DNA from: Sphingobium sp.
Lineage (GTDB): Bacteria > Pseudomonadota > Alphaproteobacteria > Sphingomonadales > Sphingomonadaceae
DNA: 64,000 nucleotides
NCBI GenBank assembly: GCA_017744605.1
Contig: JAGIAZ010000013.1
Span: forward strand, 42,739-106,738
Reading direction: 5' to 3'
Part shown: positions 27,542-37,314 of the stretch, in pieces
Position numbering within the stretch: position 1 is the first letter of the stretch
How the letters are laid out: every line of letters begins with the position of its first letter
The notes under the pieces: generated by a model
What the model was told of the DNA's origin: nothing
The model's input: only the letters and a program-made list of their open reading frames with translations
Database searches by the model: none
Made by a program: the position numbers and the translations under genes

Positions 27542-28453
27542 ATGCCTGCCATCTCGAAAAGGGCACGGAACGTCATCCTGCTTGCCGCGCTTACCCTGCC
27601 GGTCTCCGGCACCGTGCTCGCGCAGCCGCAGAGCACGGCCGACAACAACATCAATGTCATTGGCTCGCGGACCGAGGGTCCCGAGGTCAAGGGCATCATC
27701 ACCGCGCGCAAGGGCGATCTGCTGCAGGTGACGACCGCCGACGGCAACAAGACCAGCATCGGTGTCAACGAAGCCACCAAGATCAAGGCGAGCAGCGGCC
27801 TCTTCGGCGGCCGCGCCAAGCTGGGCACGGCCGACCTGCTCAACGGCCTCCCGGTGAGCGTCAAGACATATCAGATGTCCGACGGCAGCCTGGTCGCCAA
27901 CCAGGTCAATCTGAAGAACAGCGATTACAAGACGGCGGCCATGATCCGCAACGGCACTGAGCAGCGCTTTGGCGAGCATGACCAGCACTTTGCGATGAAC
28001 GATGCGGACATCGCCAAGAATGCGGCGGCGACCGAGGCGCTGCGTGGCCGCGTGGGCGATATCGACAATTACATCATCAAGGCCACGACCAACGTGAACT
28101 TCGACACGGGCAGGGCCGATCTCTCGCCCGAGGCGAAGAACAATCTCTGCCAGGCGGCGCAAACGGCTGAGACGACGAACAACGCGCTGCTGCTGGTCGT
28201 CGGCTACACGGACTCGACCGGTAGCGACGAAGTCAACCAGGCGCTCAGCGAGAAGCGCGCCACGAAGGTCATCAACTATCTGCAGCAGCAGTGCCACTGG
28301 AAGCCCTATCGCATGCTGACCCCCACCGGCATGGCGACGGCTGACCCGCTGGCGGACAACAGCACGCCGCAGGGCCGCGCGCAGAACCGCCGCGTCGCGG
28401 TGAACGTGCTGGTCAGCAAGGCCGTCGAAGGCCTCGAAGCCTCGGGCTCGTAA
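27542..28453 (+). CDS. OmpA-family outer-membrane/periplasmic protein
   Basis: 303 aa with a signal peptide (VILLAALTLPVSGTVLAQP). The N-terminal half, ~residues 35-135, has repeated beta-like pieces (GIITARKGDLLQVTTADGNK, SVKTYQMSDGSLVANQVNLK). The C-terminal OmpA domain contains NVNFDTGRADLSPEAKNNL and LVVGYTDSTGSDEVNQALSE, with the final RAQNRRVAVNVLV that binds peptidoglycan. It likely links envelope layers. AAGGAG lies just upstream; an intrinsic terminator follows at 28460. Confidence 0.92.
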   Translation: MPAISKRARNVILLAALTLPVSGTVLAQPQSTADNNINVIGSRTEGPEVKGIITARKGDLLQVTTADGNKTSIGVNEATKIKASSGLFGGRAKLGTADLLNGLPVSVKTYQMSDGSLVANQVNLKNSDYKTAAMIRNGTEQRFGEHDQHFAMNDADIAKNAAATEALRGRVGDIDNYIIKATTNVNFDTGRADLSPEAKNNLCQAAQTAETTNNALLLVVGYTDSTGSDEVNQALSEKRATKVINYLQQQCHWKPYRMLTPTGMATADPLADNSTPQGRAQNRRVAVNVLVSKAVEGLEASGS

Positions 28454-28459
28454 GATCGG

Positions 28460-28488
28460 CGGGGGCGGGCCTGGCTCGCCCCCGTTTC
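28460..28488 (+). terminator. Intrinsic terminator after ompA-family gene
   Basis: CGGGGGCGGGC (28460-28470) pairs with GCTCGCCCCCG (28474-28484) with one G-T wobble and a 3-nt loop, followed by TTT. Confidence 0.8.
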
Positions 28489-28701
28489 CCGCGCAGGCGA
28501 AGGTGGGTGACCTGACCTCACCGGAAGCGCCCCCGTGGAAAGCTTGAGCAGCGTCCGTCCTCCGGTTCACGCGCGCGCCAAATGACGGCTGGTCCGCTGC
28601 AAACCGCCCAAATCTCCCGACCTTCGGCTTGCGGACGCTGGAAAGCCGCCGCATAGTTCATGCCCGCTTGGGCGTGAGTGGATTTTGGGGGAACACTGCC
28701 T

Positions 28702-30183
28702 TTGAACAATCCAGTCGATGTCGTCGTTGTCGGCGCCGGTCCGGTCGGGTTGCTGCTTGCGATCGAGCTCGGTGTCGGTGGCGCCGACGTGCTGGTCCTG
28801 GACCGGCTGGCCGCGCCAAGCACTGCGATCAAGGGCTCGTCCGTCGGACCGCTCGGCGCCGAGGCGCTTCGGCGCAGGAACATGGGACCGGCACTCGCCG
28901 AAGCGGAAGATCGCGCCTTTGCCGCGCGCGGCCCCGCAGGCGCGAGCATGCGGACGCAAGCCTTGAGGTCGCGCGGCCATTTCGCCGCGCTGCCTCTGCC
29001 AGCGGAGCCGGCGCGCGAGATCGAACGGCGCATGATCTGGGTCGACCAGCAGGGGATCGAGGCGATCCTGAGCGCGCGGGCGGCCGCACTCGGCGTCGAG
29101 GTGCGGCGCGGATGCGAGGTCACGGGCTTCGAGCAGGGGGATGCGGGCGTCACGGTCCGCTGGACGTCGCCCGAGGGAGCGGACTCCGTCACATGCGCCT
29201 GGCTGGCCGGATGCGACGGCGGACGCAGCGTCGTCCGCAAAATGGCGGGTTTCGATTTCCCCGGTGCGCCGGCGAGCGTCACCATGTACCAGGCCCTGCT
29301 CGATCTCGATCATCCCGAGCGCCTGCCGCGCGGCGCGACCCGCACGCAGGCGGGCGTGGTCATGAACGGGCCGCGGCCGCGCTGGCTGGCGATGCATGAC
29401 TATAGCGGTCCGCCCGCCGACCGTGAGGCGCCGGTCACGCGGGAGGAGATCGAAGCCGTGCTGCGGCGGATCAGCGGCGCCGATGTGCGCGTGACGGCGA
29501 TCGACCAGGCAAACCGCTTTTCGGACAGCGCGCGGGTGGTCGATAGCTATCGGCGGGATCGCGTCCTGCTCGCGGGCGATGCGGCGCATATCCATTCGCC
29601 CTTGGGTGGTCAGGGACTGAGCCTCGGGCTCGTCGACGCGGCCAATCTCGGCTGGAAGCTTGCTGCGGTCGCCAGAGGGGACAAGCCCGAGAACTGGCTC
29701 GACAGCTATACGGCTGAGCGGCGGCCGGTGGCGCAGGCGGTGCTCGCCAACACGCTCGCCCAGATCGCGCTGTCGCGGCAGGATCCGCAGTCGCTGGCCT
29801 TGCGGGAGATGTTCGCCAGGCTGCTCGGGTTCGAGGCGGTGGCGGAGCATATTGCGGGCCTGACGAGCGGCCTGGCGACGCGCTACGATCTGGGCTCGGC
29901 GCGGGACGAGGTCGGGCGGTTGATCGGTGATCGGGCAATCGGTGGCGACGGGACATCGCTGTTCGCGGCGATGGGGGACGGCGAGGGCGTGCTGCTCGAT
30001 GCGTCTTCCGGCGGGACGGCGTCTGAATGGGCGGCCGGCTTTGCGGGCGTGCGCTGTGTCCGGGTGAATGAGGGGCCGTCGATGCTGATCCGCCCCGACG
30101 GGTGCATCGCCTGGGCCGGCGAAGACGCCCCCGGACTGGCGGATGCGCTGGAGCGCTGGTTTGCCCCGCGACGGCGCGCCTGA
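28702..30183 (+). CDS. FAD-dependent aromatic-type monooxygenase (PheA/TfdB family)
   Basis: 493 aa from a TTG at 28702 with GGGGGAAC about 10 nt upstream; a GTG at 28678 is also in frame but has no ribosome-binding site. The Rossmann motif VVVVGAGPVGLLLAIELG lies at the N-terminus, the DG motif in LAGCDGGRSVVRK, and the GD motif in RVLLAGDAAHIHSPLGGQG at mid-length. These mark the group A flavoprotein hydroxylases acting on phenols or polyketide-like rings. A thioredoxin-like C-terminal part seems degenerate. Substrate unknown; no pathway neighbours. Confidence 0.88.
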   Translation: MNNPVDVVVVGAGPVGLLLAIELGVGGADVLVLDRLAAPSTAIKGSSVGPLGAEALRRRNMGPALAEAEDRAFAARGPAGASMRTQALRSRGHFAALPLPAEPAREIERRMIWVDQQGIEAILSARAAALGVEVRRGCEVTGFEQGDAGVTVRWTSPEGADSVTCAWLAGCDGGRSVVRKMAGFDFPGAPASVTMYQALLDLDHPERLPRGATRTQAGVVMNGPRPRWLAMHDYSGPPADREAPVTREEIEAVLRRISGADVRVTAIDQANRFSDSARVVDSYRRDRVLLAGDAAHIHSPLGGQGLSLGLVDAANLGWKLAAVARGDKPENWLDSYTAERRPVAQAVLANTLAQIALSRQDPQSLALREMFARLLGFEAVAEHIAGLTSGLATRYDLGSARDEVGRLIGDRAIGGDGTSLFAAMGDGEGVLLDASSGGTASEWAAGFAGVRCVRVNEGPSMLIRPDGCIAWAGEDAPGLADALERWFAPRRRA

Positions 30184-30264
30184 CGCCGATTTCGGTCTTG
30201 CGGAATTGAGTTCCGTCACCCCCTAGCCCTGCCAGGCCTAAATGGTTACATGGGCCGCCACTGA

Positions 30265-31761
<1,497 letters not shown>

Positions 31762-31767
31762 TTCCAA

Positions 31768-31806
31768 CTCTCCCCTCCCTTCCAAGGGAGAGGTTGGGGG
31801 TGGGTG
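31768..31806. repeat. Repeat E: pyrimidine/purine hairpin after guaB
   Basis: CTCTCCCCTCCCTTCC followed by AAGGGAGAGGTTGGGGGTGG can fold back on itself. A similar word order (C-run, short loop, GGGAGGGG, GGGGGAGGG) is found inside leuS at 58984-59025. Confidence 0.6.
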
Positions 31807-31890
31807 GCGAGTGCCGGCGAGCTTCTTGCGCTTCGGCGAGGTTGCTGACGCGCCTCTGCCGAAGCTGGAAGGGAAGGGCTACATCTTTCC

Positions 31891-33063
31891 ATGACGCCCT
31901 CAGCCCGTGTCCAGGCCGCCATCGAGCTGCTCGATCAGGTGATCGCCGCTGCCCATGCCGACGGTGCGGCGGCCGACACGCTGATCGCGCGCTATTTTGC
32001 CGAACGGCGCTATGCCGGTTCCAAGGATCGGCGGGCCGTGCGCGAACTGGTGTATCGCGCCATCCGCAGCTTCGGCGAGGCGCCGGCGAATGGCCGTGCG
32101 GCGATGGTCGCGCTGGCGCGCGGAGACGATGCGCTTGCGGCATTGTTCGACGGATCGCGCCACGCGCCGGCGCCATTGGCGGATGGTGAAGCGGCCGCAA
32201 TGCCTTCGCTGCTGCCGGCGTGGATCGTGCCGCTGCTGGGCGCGCCGGTGGATCCGAACGAGCGCGAGGGCCTGCTCGATCGCGCGCCGCTGCATGTCCG
32301 GGCCAATGCGCTCAAGACGACCCGTGAGAGGCTGCTGGCGCGCTGGCCGGAGGCGCGGGCGATCGATGACCTCGCATGCGGCCTGTCGCTGCCCGAGGGG
32401 AGTCAAGTCGAGGCGGACGGGCTTGCCGAAGTCCAGGATGCGGGAAGCCAGGCGATCGCGGCGGCATGCGAAGCCGCGCCCGGTATGACCGTGCTGGATC
32501 TGTGCGCGGGTGCGGGCGGCAAGACGCTGGCGCTCGCGGCCGATATGGGCGGGCCCGGAAACGGGGGAGGGCGGCTGATTGCGGCCGATACGGTTCGCGA
32601 CCGCCTGGCACGGCTGACGCCGCGCGCCGAACGTGCGGGCGCGACCGTCGAGACGCGCCTGCTCGATCCCGGTAAGGAAGCCGCCGCGCTTGCCGACCTG
32701 ACGGGCGCCTGCGATGTCGTGCTGGTCGACGCGCCGTGCAGCGGATCGGGCACATGGCGCCGCAATCCGGAAGCACGCTGGCGCCTGACGCCCGAACGGC
32801 TCGATCGCATCGTCGCGTTGCAATCGCGCATCATCGACATTGCCGCGCCGCTCGTGAAGCCCGGCGGCCGCCTCGTCTTCGCGGTCTGCTCGCTCATCGA
32901 CCGCGAGGGCCGCGATCAGGCTGAGGGTTTCCTCGCACGCCATCCCGGCTGGACAGCCATTTTGCCGCAGCAAGCCGCCCGCGCGCACGGTCCGGGCACA
33001 TTGCTGTTGCCGCGGCGTGACGGCACGGACGGGTTTTTCTTCGCTACCCTTGCAAATAACTAA
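31891..33063 (+). CDS. RsmB-like 16S rRNA m5C methyltransferase
   Basis: 390 aa. N-terminal NusB/RsmB-like helical domain (residues ~1-130), then a class I methyltransferase: VLDLCAGAGGKTLALAADMG binds SAM, DVVLVDAPCSGSGTWRRNPE holds the first cysteine (residue 283) and LVFAVCSLIDREGRDQ the second (residue 333). The two-cysteine pair is the mechanism of RNA 5-methylcytosine enzymes. Probably RsmB, methylating C967 of 16S rRNA, although the close relatives RsmF/NSUN proteins cannot be fully excluded. Confidence 0.9.
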   Translation: MTPSARVQAAIELLDQVIAAAHADGAAADTLIARYFAERRYAGSKDRRAVRELVYRAIRSFGEAPANGRAAMVALARGDDALAALFDGSRHAPAPLADGEAAAMPSLLPAWIVPLLGAPVDPNEREGLLDRAPLHVRANALKTTRERLLARWPEARAIDDLACGLSLPEGSQVEADGLAEVQDAGSQAIAAACEAAPGMTVLDLCAGAGGKTLALAADMGGPGNGGGRLIAADTVRDRLARLTPRAERAGATVETRLLDPGKEAAALADLTGACDVVLVDAPCSGSGTWRRNPEARWRLTPERLDRIVALQSRIIDIAAPLVKPGGRLVFAVCSLIDREGRDQAEGFLARHPGWTAILPQQAARAHGPGTLLLPRRDGTDGFFFATLANN

Positions 33064-33119
33064 TTCTCAGGCAGATTATGCGCCTTATTGCGGAAGCCAA
33101 CTCGACCTGGGAGACCATC

Positions 33120-33647
33120 ATGCGGTTCACACCCGCCGCCGCTCTACTCGCGGGCGCGCTCGCGCTCTCCTCGAGCAGCGGCATTGGCAGGATCGGTCCA
33201 CAAGGTCCGTCCACGATCCACGACACATCGCCCGAGGCCGCAGCCTGGTCCGAGAAAGGCCTGGCCGCACTGGACGCCGGCGATCTGACGGCCGCCCGGA
33301 ACAACTATGAAACGGCGCTGCTGCTCGCGCCCGGCGACCCCAACATCTATTTCGCACTCGGCAAGATCGCCCGCGCCGAGAAGATGCCGGGCCGCGCGAT
33401 CAAATATTTCGACGACGCGATTCGCCTCGACCCCAAGAACCAGGCCGCCGTGCTCGAGGAAGGGCTGGCGATGATGGACAAGGGCGCGATCGAGAGTGCG
33501 CGCCAGACGCTCGCCCAGCTCAAGACGCTGTGCAACAAGAACTGCGCGATCGCCGAACCGCTTGCCGCCGCCATTGCCGCCGGCCCGCCCAAGGTGATCA
33601 CGGCCGACGCCGGCAAGGCGCCGGTGGCGCCGCCGCTCGCCAAATAG
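33120..33647 (+). CDS. Secreted TPR-repeat protein
   Basis: 175 aa from ATG 33120 with GGGAG before it; a start at 33078 is open but would place residues before the signal peptide. Signal peptide MRFTPAAALLAGALALSSSS. About three tetratricopeptide units follow, including AAAWSEKGLAALDAGDLTAA, PGDPNIYFALGKIARAEKMP and IRLDPKNQAAVLEEGLAMMD. TPR proteins hold protein partners; the partner is unknown. The last ~65 bp of the gene are repeated, diverged, at 35192-35261. Confidence 0.85.
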   Translation: MRFTPAAALLAGALALSSSSGIGRIGPQGPSTIHDTSPEAAAWSEKGLAALDAGDLTAARNNYETALLLAPGDPNIYFALGKIARAEKMPGRAIKYFDDAIRLDPKNQAAVLEEGLAMMDKGAIESARQTLAQLKTLCNKNCAIAEPLAAAIAAGPPKVITADAGKAPVAPPLAK

Positions 33648-33650
33648 GTC
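33580..33650 (+). repeat. 3' end of TPR gene, left copy of a ~70-bp direct repeat
   Basis: Begins CCGGCCCGCCCAAGGTG and ends CTCGCCAAATAGG. The right copy (35192-35261) begins with the same 17 bases and ends CTCGCGAAGTAGG, with roughly 80% identity and a one-base deletion between. Confidence 0.75.
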
Positions 33651-33701
33651 CGATTGGAGCGCCGGGTCGATGAAGGCGCTCCGGATTGTCGATGTAACGC
33701 T

Positions 33702-34007
33702 CTGGAGGCTGATCCATCGACGTTGCACGCTCATTATCGCGAGCCCGGAAGCGGCGATTATGCCCTTAAGACAAGGAATAGGCTGTTCCCCGGCGCAGGC
33801 CGGGGTTCAAACCGAACGGTGCGTCCAAAAGCAGGCATTCGACGCTTCGCGTCGAGACTGGGCCCCGGCCTGCGCCGGGGAACAGCGACCTGCTCGAACG
33901 GGATAATCACCCCGGAAGCAATCCAGGGGCGGGCAGGATCGGCCTGGATTGCCGCGCGACGCGACTGCGTCGCTCGCAATGACGCTTCAGGCCTGCTGGA
34001 TAGGCGT
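33702..34007. repeat. Repeat C copy 1, interrupted by repeat A
   Basis: Opens with CTGGAGGCTGATCCATCGA, continues TCGCGAGCCCGGAAGC, and after the inserted repeat A resumes with AAGCAATCCAGGGGCGGGCA, GGATTGCCGCGCGACG and TCGCTCGCAATGACGCTTCA. The same order is seen without interruption at 56448-56595. Confidence 0.85.
33753..33910 (+). repeat. Repeat A copy 4 with perfect 9-bp direct repeats
   Basis: Begins GGCGATTATGCCC and ends GGGATAATCAC. It is bracketed by CCCGGAAGC at 33744-33752 and CCCGGAAGC at 33911-33919. Repeat C elsewhere has a single target at this place, so the duplication is best explained by insertion. Confidence 0.93.
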
Positions 34008-34613
34008 CTATGCCGCCGGTCCTTCACCGGCTTCCAACGCCTTGATCAGGACTGCGACCGCCCAACGCGAGGCCTTTGCCATGTCCGCGCCATCAAGCTT
34101 CCACTGATCGCGATATTCGCGCCAGGCGAACCCGCTATTGAGCAACTGGATGGTCGCGATCGCCATGTCGCGGCGATGCGGATCGAGATGCGCGGTTTCC
34201 GACGCGAGCGCCGCGCGATAGGCCTTCACGCGCCGCGGCGTCATGGCGTTGCGGATCGCCCGGCCTTCGGCGCTGGCCATGGTCACCGTCATCGCCTCGG
34301 CGTTGCGGTCGAAGCCGGTGAACAGATCCTCCATGCCGGCCATGATCCCCTTCGCCGATTTCGGCATGGCGACCATGGGCGAGGCGGCGCGGCTGAGCTT
34401 GTGCCAACCGGCCTCAAGTAACGCCTGGCGATCCGGGAAATAACGATAGACGGTCCGCCGGGCGATCCCGGCTCGCTCGGCGATACGGTCATGATTGACA
34501 CCGGCCGGATCGCCCTCGGCGAGCGTCTCCAGCAGTGCATCCTCAATGGCCGCGCGTATGCGCGCCGCATTTTCCGCGCGCTTTCCGGTCCGGGCCTGTT
34601 CCGTGTCATCCAT
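34008..34613 (-). CDS. TetR-family transcriptional regulator
   Basis: 201 aa. The N-terminal helix-turn-helix is visible as GVNHDRIAERAGIARRTVYR then YFPDRQALLEAGW, residues ~38-70; the remainder is a helical ligand-binding domain (AYRAALASETAHLDPHRRDM). It is divergent from the VOC-like gene at 34721, with a large palindromic operator in the 107-bp gap, so it probably represses itself and that gene. The inducer is unknown. Confidence 0.92.
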   Translation of the reverse strand: MDDTEQARTGKRAENAARIRAAIEDALLETLAEGDPAGVNHDRIAERAGIARRTVYRYFPDRQALLEAGWHKLSRAASPMVAMPKSAKGIMAGMEDLFTGFDRNAEAMTVTMASAEGRAIRNAMTPRRVKAYRAALASETAHLDPHRRDMAIATIQLLNSGFAWREYRDQWKLDGADMAKASRWAVAVLIKALEAGEGPAA

Positions 34614-34626
34614 GAGAATGGCTTCT

Positions 34627-34681
34627 AAAAACTGGCACGGCCTGTGTCAAATTTATATTGACACTATTTGTGCCAGTTTTT
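34627..34681. promoter_or_regulatory. Palindromic operator with back-to-back promoters (tetR/VOC)
   Basis: AAAAACTGGCAC (34627-34638) and GTGCCAGTTTTT (34670-34681) are a perfect 12-bp inverted repeat. Inside them, TGTCAA (34645-34650) and TTGACA (34658-34663) are also inverted; each reads as a -35 box, one toward each gene. A TetR dimer pair bound here would block both promoters. Confidence 0.8.
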
Positions 34682-34720
34682 ATCGGGCGCTTATTGTCTC
34701 AATCAGGAAAGCGACTCGAC

Positions 34721-35188
34721 ATGATTTTCCACATCTCCATTCCCGCCGACGATCCCGCAGCAACGGCGCAGTTTCTGGCCGCGCTCTGGCAGGGGCGTGC
34801 CTATGCATTCCCGCCGTTCGGCAAGGGCTCATGGGTTACGATGGCCGGTGACGACCGCAACAGTGCCGTCGAAATCTATCCGCGCGGCACCGTCATGGTG
34901 CATGGCGGAGATGAGGCGTATGACGTGCAGGCCGGGCAGGTCGACGGCGTCCGCGAGCAAGCGGGCCATGCCGCCATTGCAACGCCGCTGGACATCGACC
35001 AGGTCATTGCGCTTGCCGAACGCTTCGGCATTGCCGCGCGCATATGCGACCGCGGCCCTTTCCACGTGATCGAGCTGTGGATCGACGGCTGCACCATGTT
35101 CGAAGCGCTGACGCCCGCATTCCAGCAGGAATATCTGCGCGCGATGACGATCGAAGGCTGGGAAGGCTTTCTCGCAGCGGCCGCCTGA
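34721..35188 (+). CDS. VOC/glyoxalase-like protein under TetR control
   Basis: 155 aa from ATG 34721 (MIFHISIPADDPAATAQFLA), with AGGAAAG upstream. Two beta-alpha-beta-beta-like halves and the closing FHVIELWIDGCTMFEALTPA suggest the vicinal-oxygen-chelate fold; metal ligands are not obvious apart from His and Glu near these positions. Function unknown: possibilities are a lyase or a drug-binding protein. The divergent tetR gene and shared operator indicate ligand-induced expression. Confidence 0.65.
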   Translation: MIFHISIPADDPAATAQFLAALWQGRAYAFPPFGKGSWVTMAGDDRNSAVEIYPRGTVMVHGGDEAYDVQAGQVDGVREQAGHAAIATPLDIDQVIALAERFGIAARICDRGPFHVIELWIDGCTMFEALTPAFQQEYLRAMTIEGWEGFLAAAA

Positions 35189-35191
35189 GCG

Positions 35192-35261
35192 GCCGGCCCG
35201 CCCAAGGTGCTCATGCCGATGCGGGCAAGGCGCCGGTCATGCCACTGCTCGCGAAGTAGGA
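35192..35261 (+). repeat. Diverged second copy of the TPR gene 3' end
   Basis: CCGGCCCGCCCAAGGTG, then GCGGGCAAGGCGCCGGT and CTGCTCGCGAAGTAGG, parallels 33580-33650. It has a one-base deletion that would destroy the frame. The tetR/VOC pair lies exactly between the two copies. Confidence 0.75.
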
Positions 35262-35325
35262 ATCGCTCAACGCCGATTGACGATCTCGAACCGTCTTCCG
35301 AACTCGGTCGGCGGTTCTCTTTCTC

Positions 35326-35421
35326 CGTCACTCTGAACTTGTTTGTGCAAGCACGCCTCCGGCTCCAGCATCCATTTTTGTCGGCGGGCGATGGATGGCC
35401 CCTGAAACAAGTTCAGGGTGA
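35326..35421. repeat. Repeat B copy 3
   Basis: Runs from GTCACTCTGAACTTGTTTG through CACGCCTCCGGCTCCAGCAT to CCTGAAACAAGTTCAGGGTG. It lies just downstream of the rsmA stop. Confidence 0.85.
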
Positions 35422-35434
35422 TGGAGATATCAAG

Positions 35435-36280
35435 TCAAAGGGCGGATTCCCCCAGCACCCTTGCCAGCCCCACGAAATCGTCCACCGACAGCGTCTCCGC
35501 GCGCCGGCTCTCGTCGATGCCGAGCGCGGCCAGCGCGTGGACCGCGCCGGGCACGGCCTTGAGGCTCTGCCGCAGCATCTTGCGGCGCTGGCCGAAGGCG
35601 GCGGCCGTGAGGCGGCCCAGCAGCTTCACATCGACGCCGGCCGGTGCGTCGTCGGGAAGCAGATGGACGACGGCCGACATGACCTTGGGCGGCGGCGTGA
35701 AGGCCGAGCGATGGACCTTCATCGCGACTCTGGCGCTGCATCGCCATTGGGCGAGGACGGCAAGGCGGCCAAAGTCGTCCGTATCGGGCCTGGCGACGAT
35801 GCGGTCGGCCACTTCGGCCTGGAACATGAGCGTCGCCGACTTCCACCAGGGCGGCCAGACGTCGCTCTCCAGCCAGCCGATGAGCAAGGCCGTTCCGACA
35901 TTATAAGGCAGGTTCGCGACGATATGGGCGGGGCCGCCGCATTCGGCCTGGGGATCGATCCTGAGCGCATCGCCTTCGATCACGCGCAGCTGGCCGGGAA
36001 AGGCGTCCGCCAGCTCCGCCAGCGCGGGGAGGCAGCGGCGGTCGCGCTCGACCGCCGTCACCTGCGCGCCGGCGCGAAGCAGCGCGCGCGTCAGCCCGCC
36101 GGGGCCGGGCCCGACCTCGAACACGCGTTCGCCCCGGAGAGAACCGGGGATTGCGGCGATGCGATCGAGCAGCTGTTCATCGAGCAGGAAATTCTGTCCG
36201 AGCGCCTTGGACGCCTGCAGGCCGTGAGCCGCGATGACCTCACGCAGGGGCGGCAATGGAGGCGGCAACTGCGGCGGCAT
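35435..36280 (-). CDS. rsmA: 16S rRNA dimethyladenosine transferase
   Basis: 281 aa from the ATG at 36280. The N-terminus has [20 protein letters not shown], then the SAM motif [19 protein letters not shown], acidic [14 protein letters not shown], and the catalytic [14 protein letters not shown]. It dimethylates A1518 and A1519 in the small subunit (KsgA). Its start lies one base after the pdxA stop, so it is the last gene of the lptD-surA-pdxA-rsmA run, an order well known in proteobacteria. Confidence 0.96.
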   Translation of the reverse strand: MPPQLPPPLPPLREVIAAHGLQASKALGQNFLLDEQLLDRIAAIPGSLRGERVFEVGPGPGGLTRALLRAGAQVTAVERDRRCLPALAELADAFPGQLRVIEGDALRIDPQAECGGPAHIVANLPYNVGTALLIGWLESDVWPPWWKSATLMFQAEVADRIVARPDTDDFGRLAVLAQWRCSARVAMKVHRSAFTPPPKVMSAVVHLLPDDAPAGVDVKLLGRLTAAAFGQRRKMLRQSLKAVPGAVHALAALGIDESRRAETLSVDDFVGLARVLGESAL

Positions 36281-36281
36281 G

Positions 36282-37313
36282 TCAGGCGGCTTCGATGCGG
36301 CTGCGCCGGCAGATCTCCGCGTCGCGCGCCATCTTGATCGCCGCGACCATGGCGCCGGGATGGGCATGGCCCTGGCCGGCAATGTCGAAGGCCGTGCCGT
36401 GATCGGGCGAAGTGCGGACGATCGGCAGGCCGAGCGTCATGTTGACGCCGTCATCGAAGTGCAGCGCCTTGATCGGGATGAGCGCCTGGTCGTGATAGCA
36501 GCAGAGCGCCGCGTCATAGCCGGTGCGGGCGCGGGGGCTGAACATGGCGTCGGCGCTATGGGGGCCGCTGATGTCGAGGCCTTCGGCGCGCAACGTCTCG
36601 ATCACGGGCCTAATCAGATCGATTTCCTCGCGGCCGAGCAGGCCATCCTCGCCGGCATGGGGATTGAGTCCGGCCATGGCGAGGCGCGGCTGCTCGATGC
36701 CGAACAGGCGTTGCAGTCCCCGTGCGGTGGCATGGGCGCGTGTCTTGATCAGCGTCGGCGTGAGCGCAGCCGGCACCCTGGCAAAGGGAATGTGGATGGT
36801 GATCGGCACGACCCGCAGGCTCGGCCCGGCAAGCATCATCACGATATTGCTGCGCGAAACCCCGCAGCGCTCGGCAACGAACTCGGTCTGGCCGGGATAG
36901 GAAAAGCCGACCTGCGCGAGTTGCGTCTTGGAGACCGGCGCGGTGACGAGGGCACCGGCGCTTTCCGCGCGGACGAGGCCGGTTGCGACTTCCAGGCTCT
37001 GAAACGCGCAGCGCGCGCCGTCGAGTGTCGGCCGGCCGGGGACGGTCTCGCTTTCGTCGGGCACATGGATGCAGGGCAAGGCATGGTCGAACATGGCGGT
37101 CGCGTCCGCCGGGTCCGATATCCGCTTCACGGGACCATCCCAGACGGCTTCGATCGCGGCCATGTCGCCCACCGCGAAGAAACGCGGCAGATGCTCGGTC
37201 TCGCGCAGATCCCAGGCCTTGGCGGTGATTTCCGGTCCGATTCCGGCCGGGTCGCCGAGCGCGATAGCGAGTGGCCGAAGCTGGCCCTGCGCTGAGACGC
37301 CCGGATGGGTCAG
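36282..37313 (-). CDS. pdxA: 4-hydroxythreonine-4-phosphate dehydrogenase, non-canonical start
   Basis: 343 aa if translation begins at the CTG at 37313. The essential N-terminal segment [20 protein letters not shown] is in frame, but between the upstream in-frame stop and this motif there is no ATG, GTG or TTG. The first ATG (37172) would remove the motif. Other family landmarks are [51 protein letters not shown] and [16 protein letters not shown]. The enzyme acts in pyridoxal phosphate synthesis. The CTG lies one base after the surA stop, so initiation may be by coupling. Confidence 0.85.
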   Translation of the reverse strand: MTHPGVSAQGQLRPLAIALGDPAGIGPEITAKAWDLRETEHLPRFFAVGDMAAIEAVWDGPVKRISDPADATAMFDHALPCIHVPDESETVPGRPTLDGARCAFQSLEVATGLVRAESAGALVTAPVSKTQLAQVGFSYPGQTEFVAERCGVSRSNIVMMLAGPSLRVVPITIHIPFARVPAALTPTLIKTRAHATARGLQRLFGIEQPRLAMAGLNPHAGEDGLLGREEIDLIRPVIETLRAEGLDISGPHSADAMFSPRARTGYDAALCCYHDQALIPIKALHFDDGVNMTLGLPIVRTSPDHGTAFDIAGQGHAHPGAMVAAIKMARDAEICRRSRIEAA

Positions 37314-37314
37314 G

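Larger units (their letters stand above)
33648..34007. other. 360-bp gene-free region made of nested repeats C and A
   Basis: Repeat C spans 33702-34007 and contains a complete repeat A (33753-33910). The right end touches the stop codon of the tetR gene. Nothing else seen. Confidence 0.85.

Noticed and set aside
37172..37172. ATG at 37172 as the pdxA start
   Set aside because: It removes the conserved GDPAGIGPE region, which is clearly coding in frame upstream.
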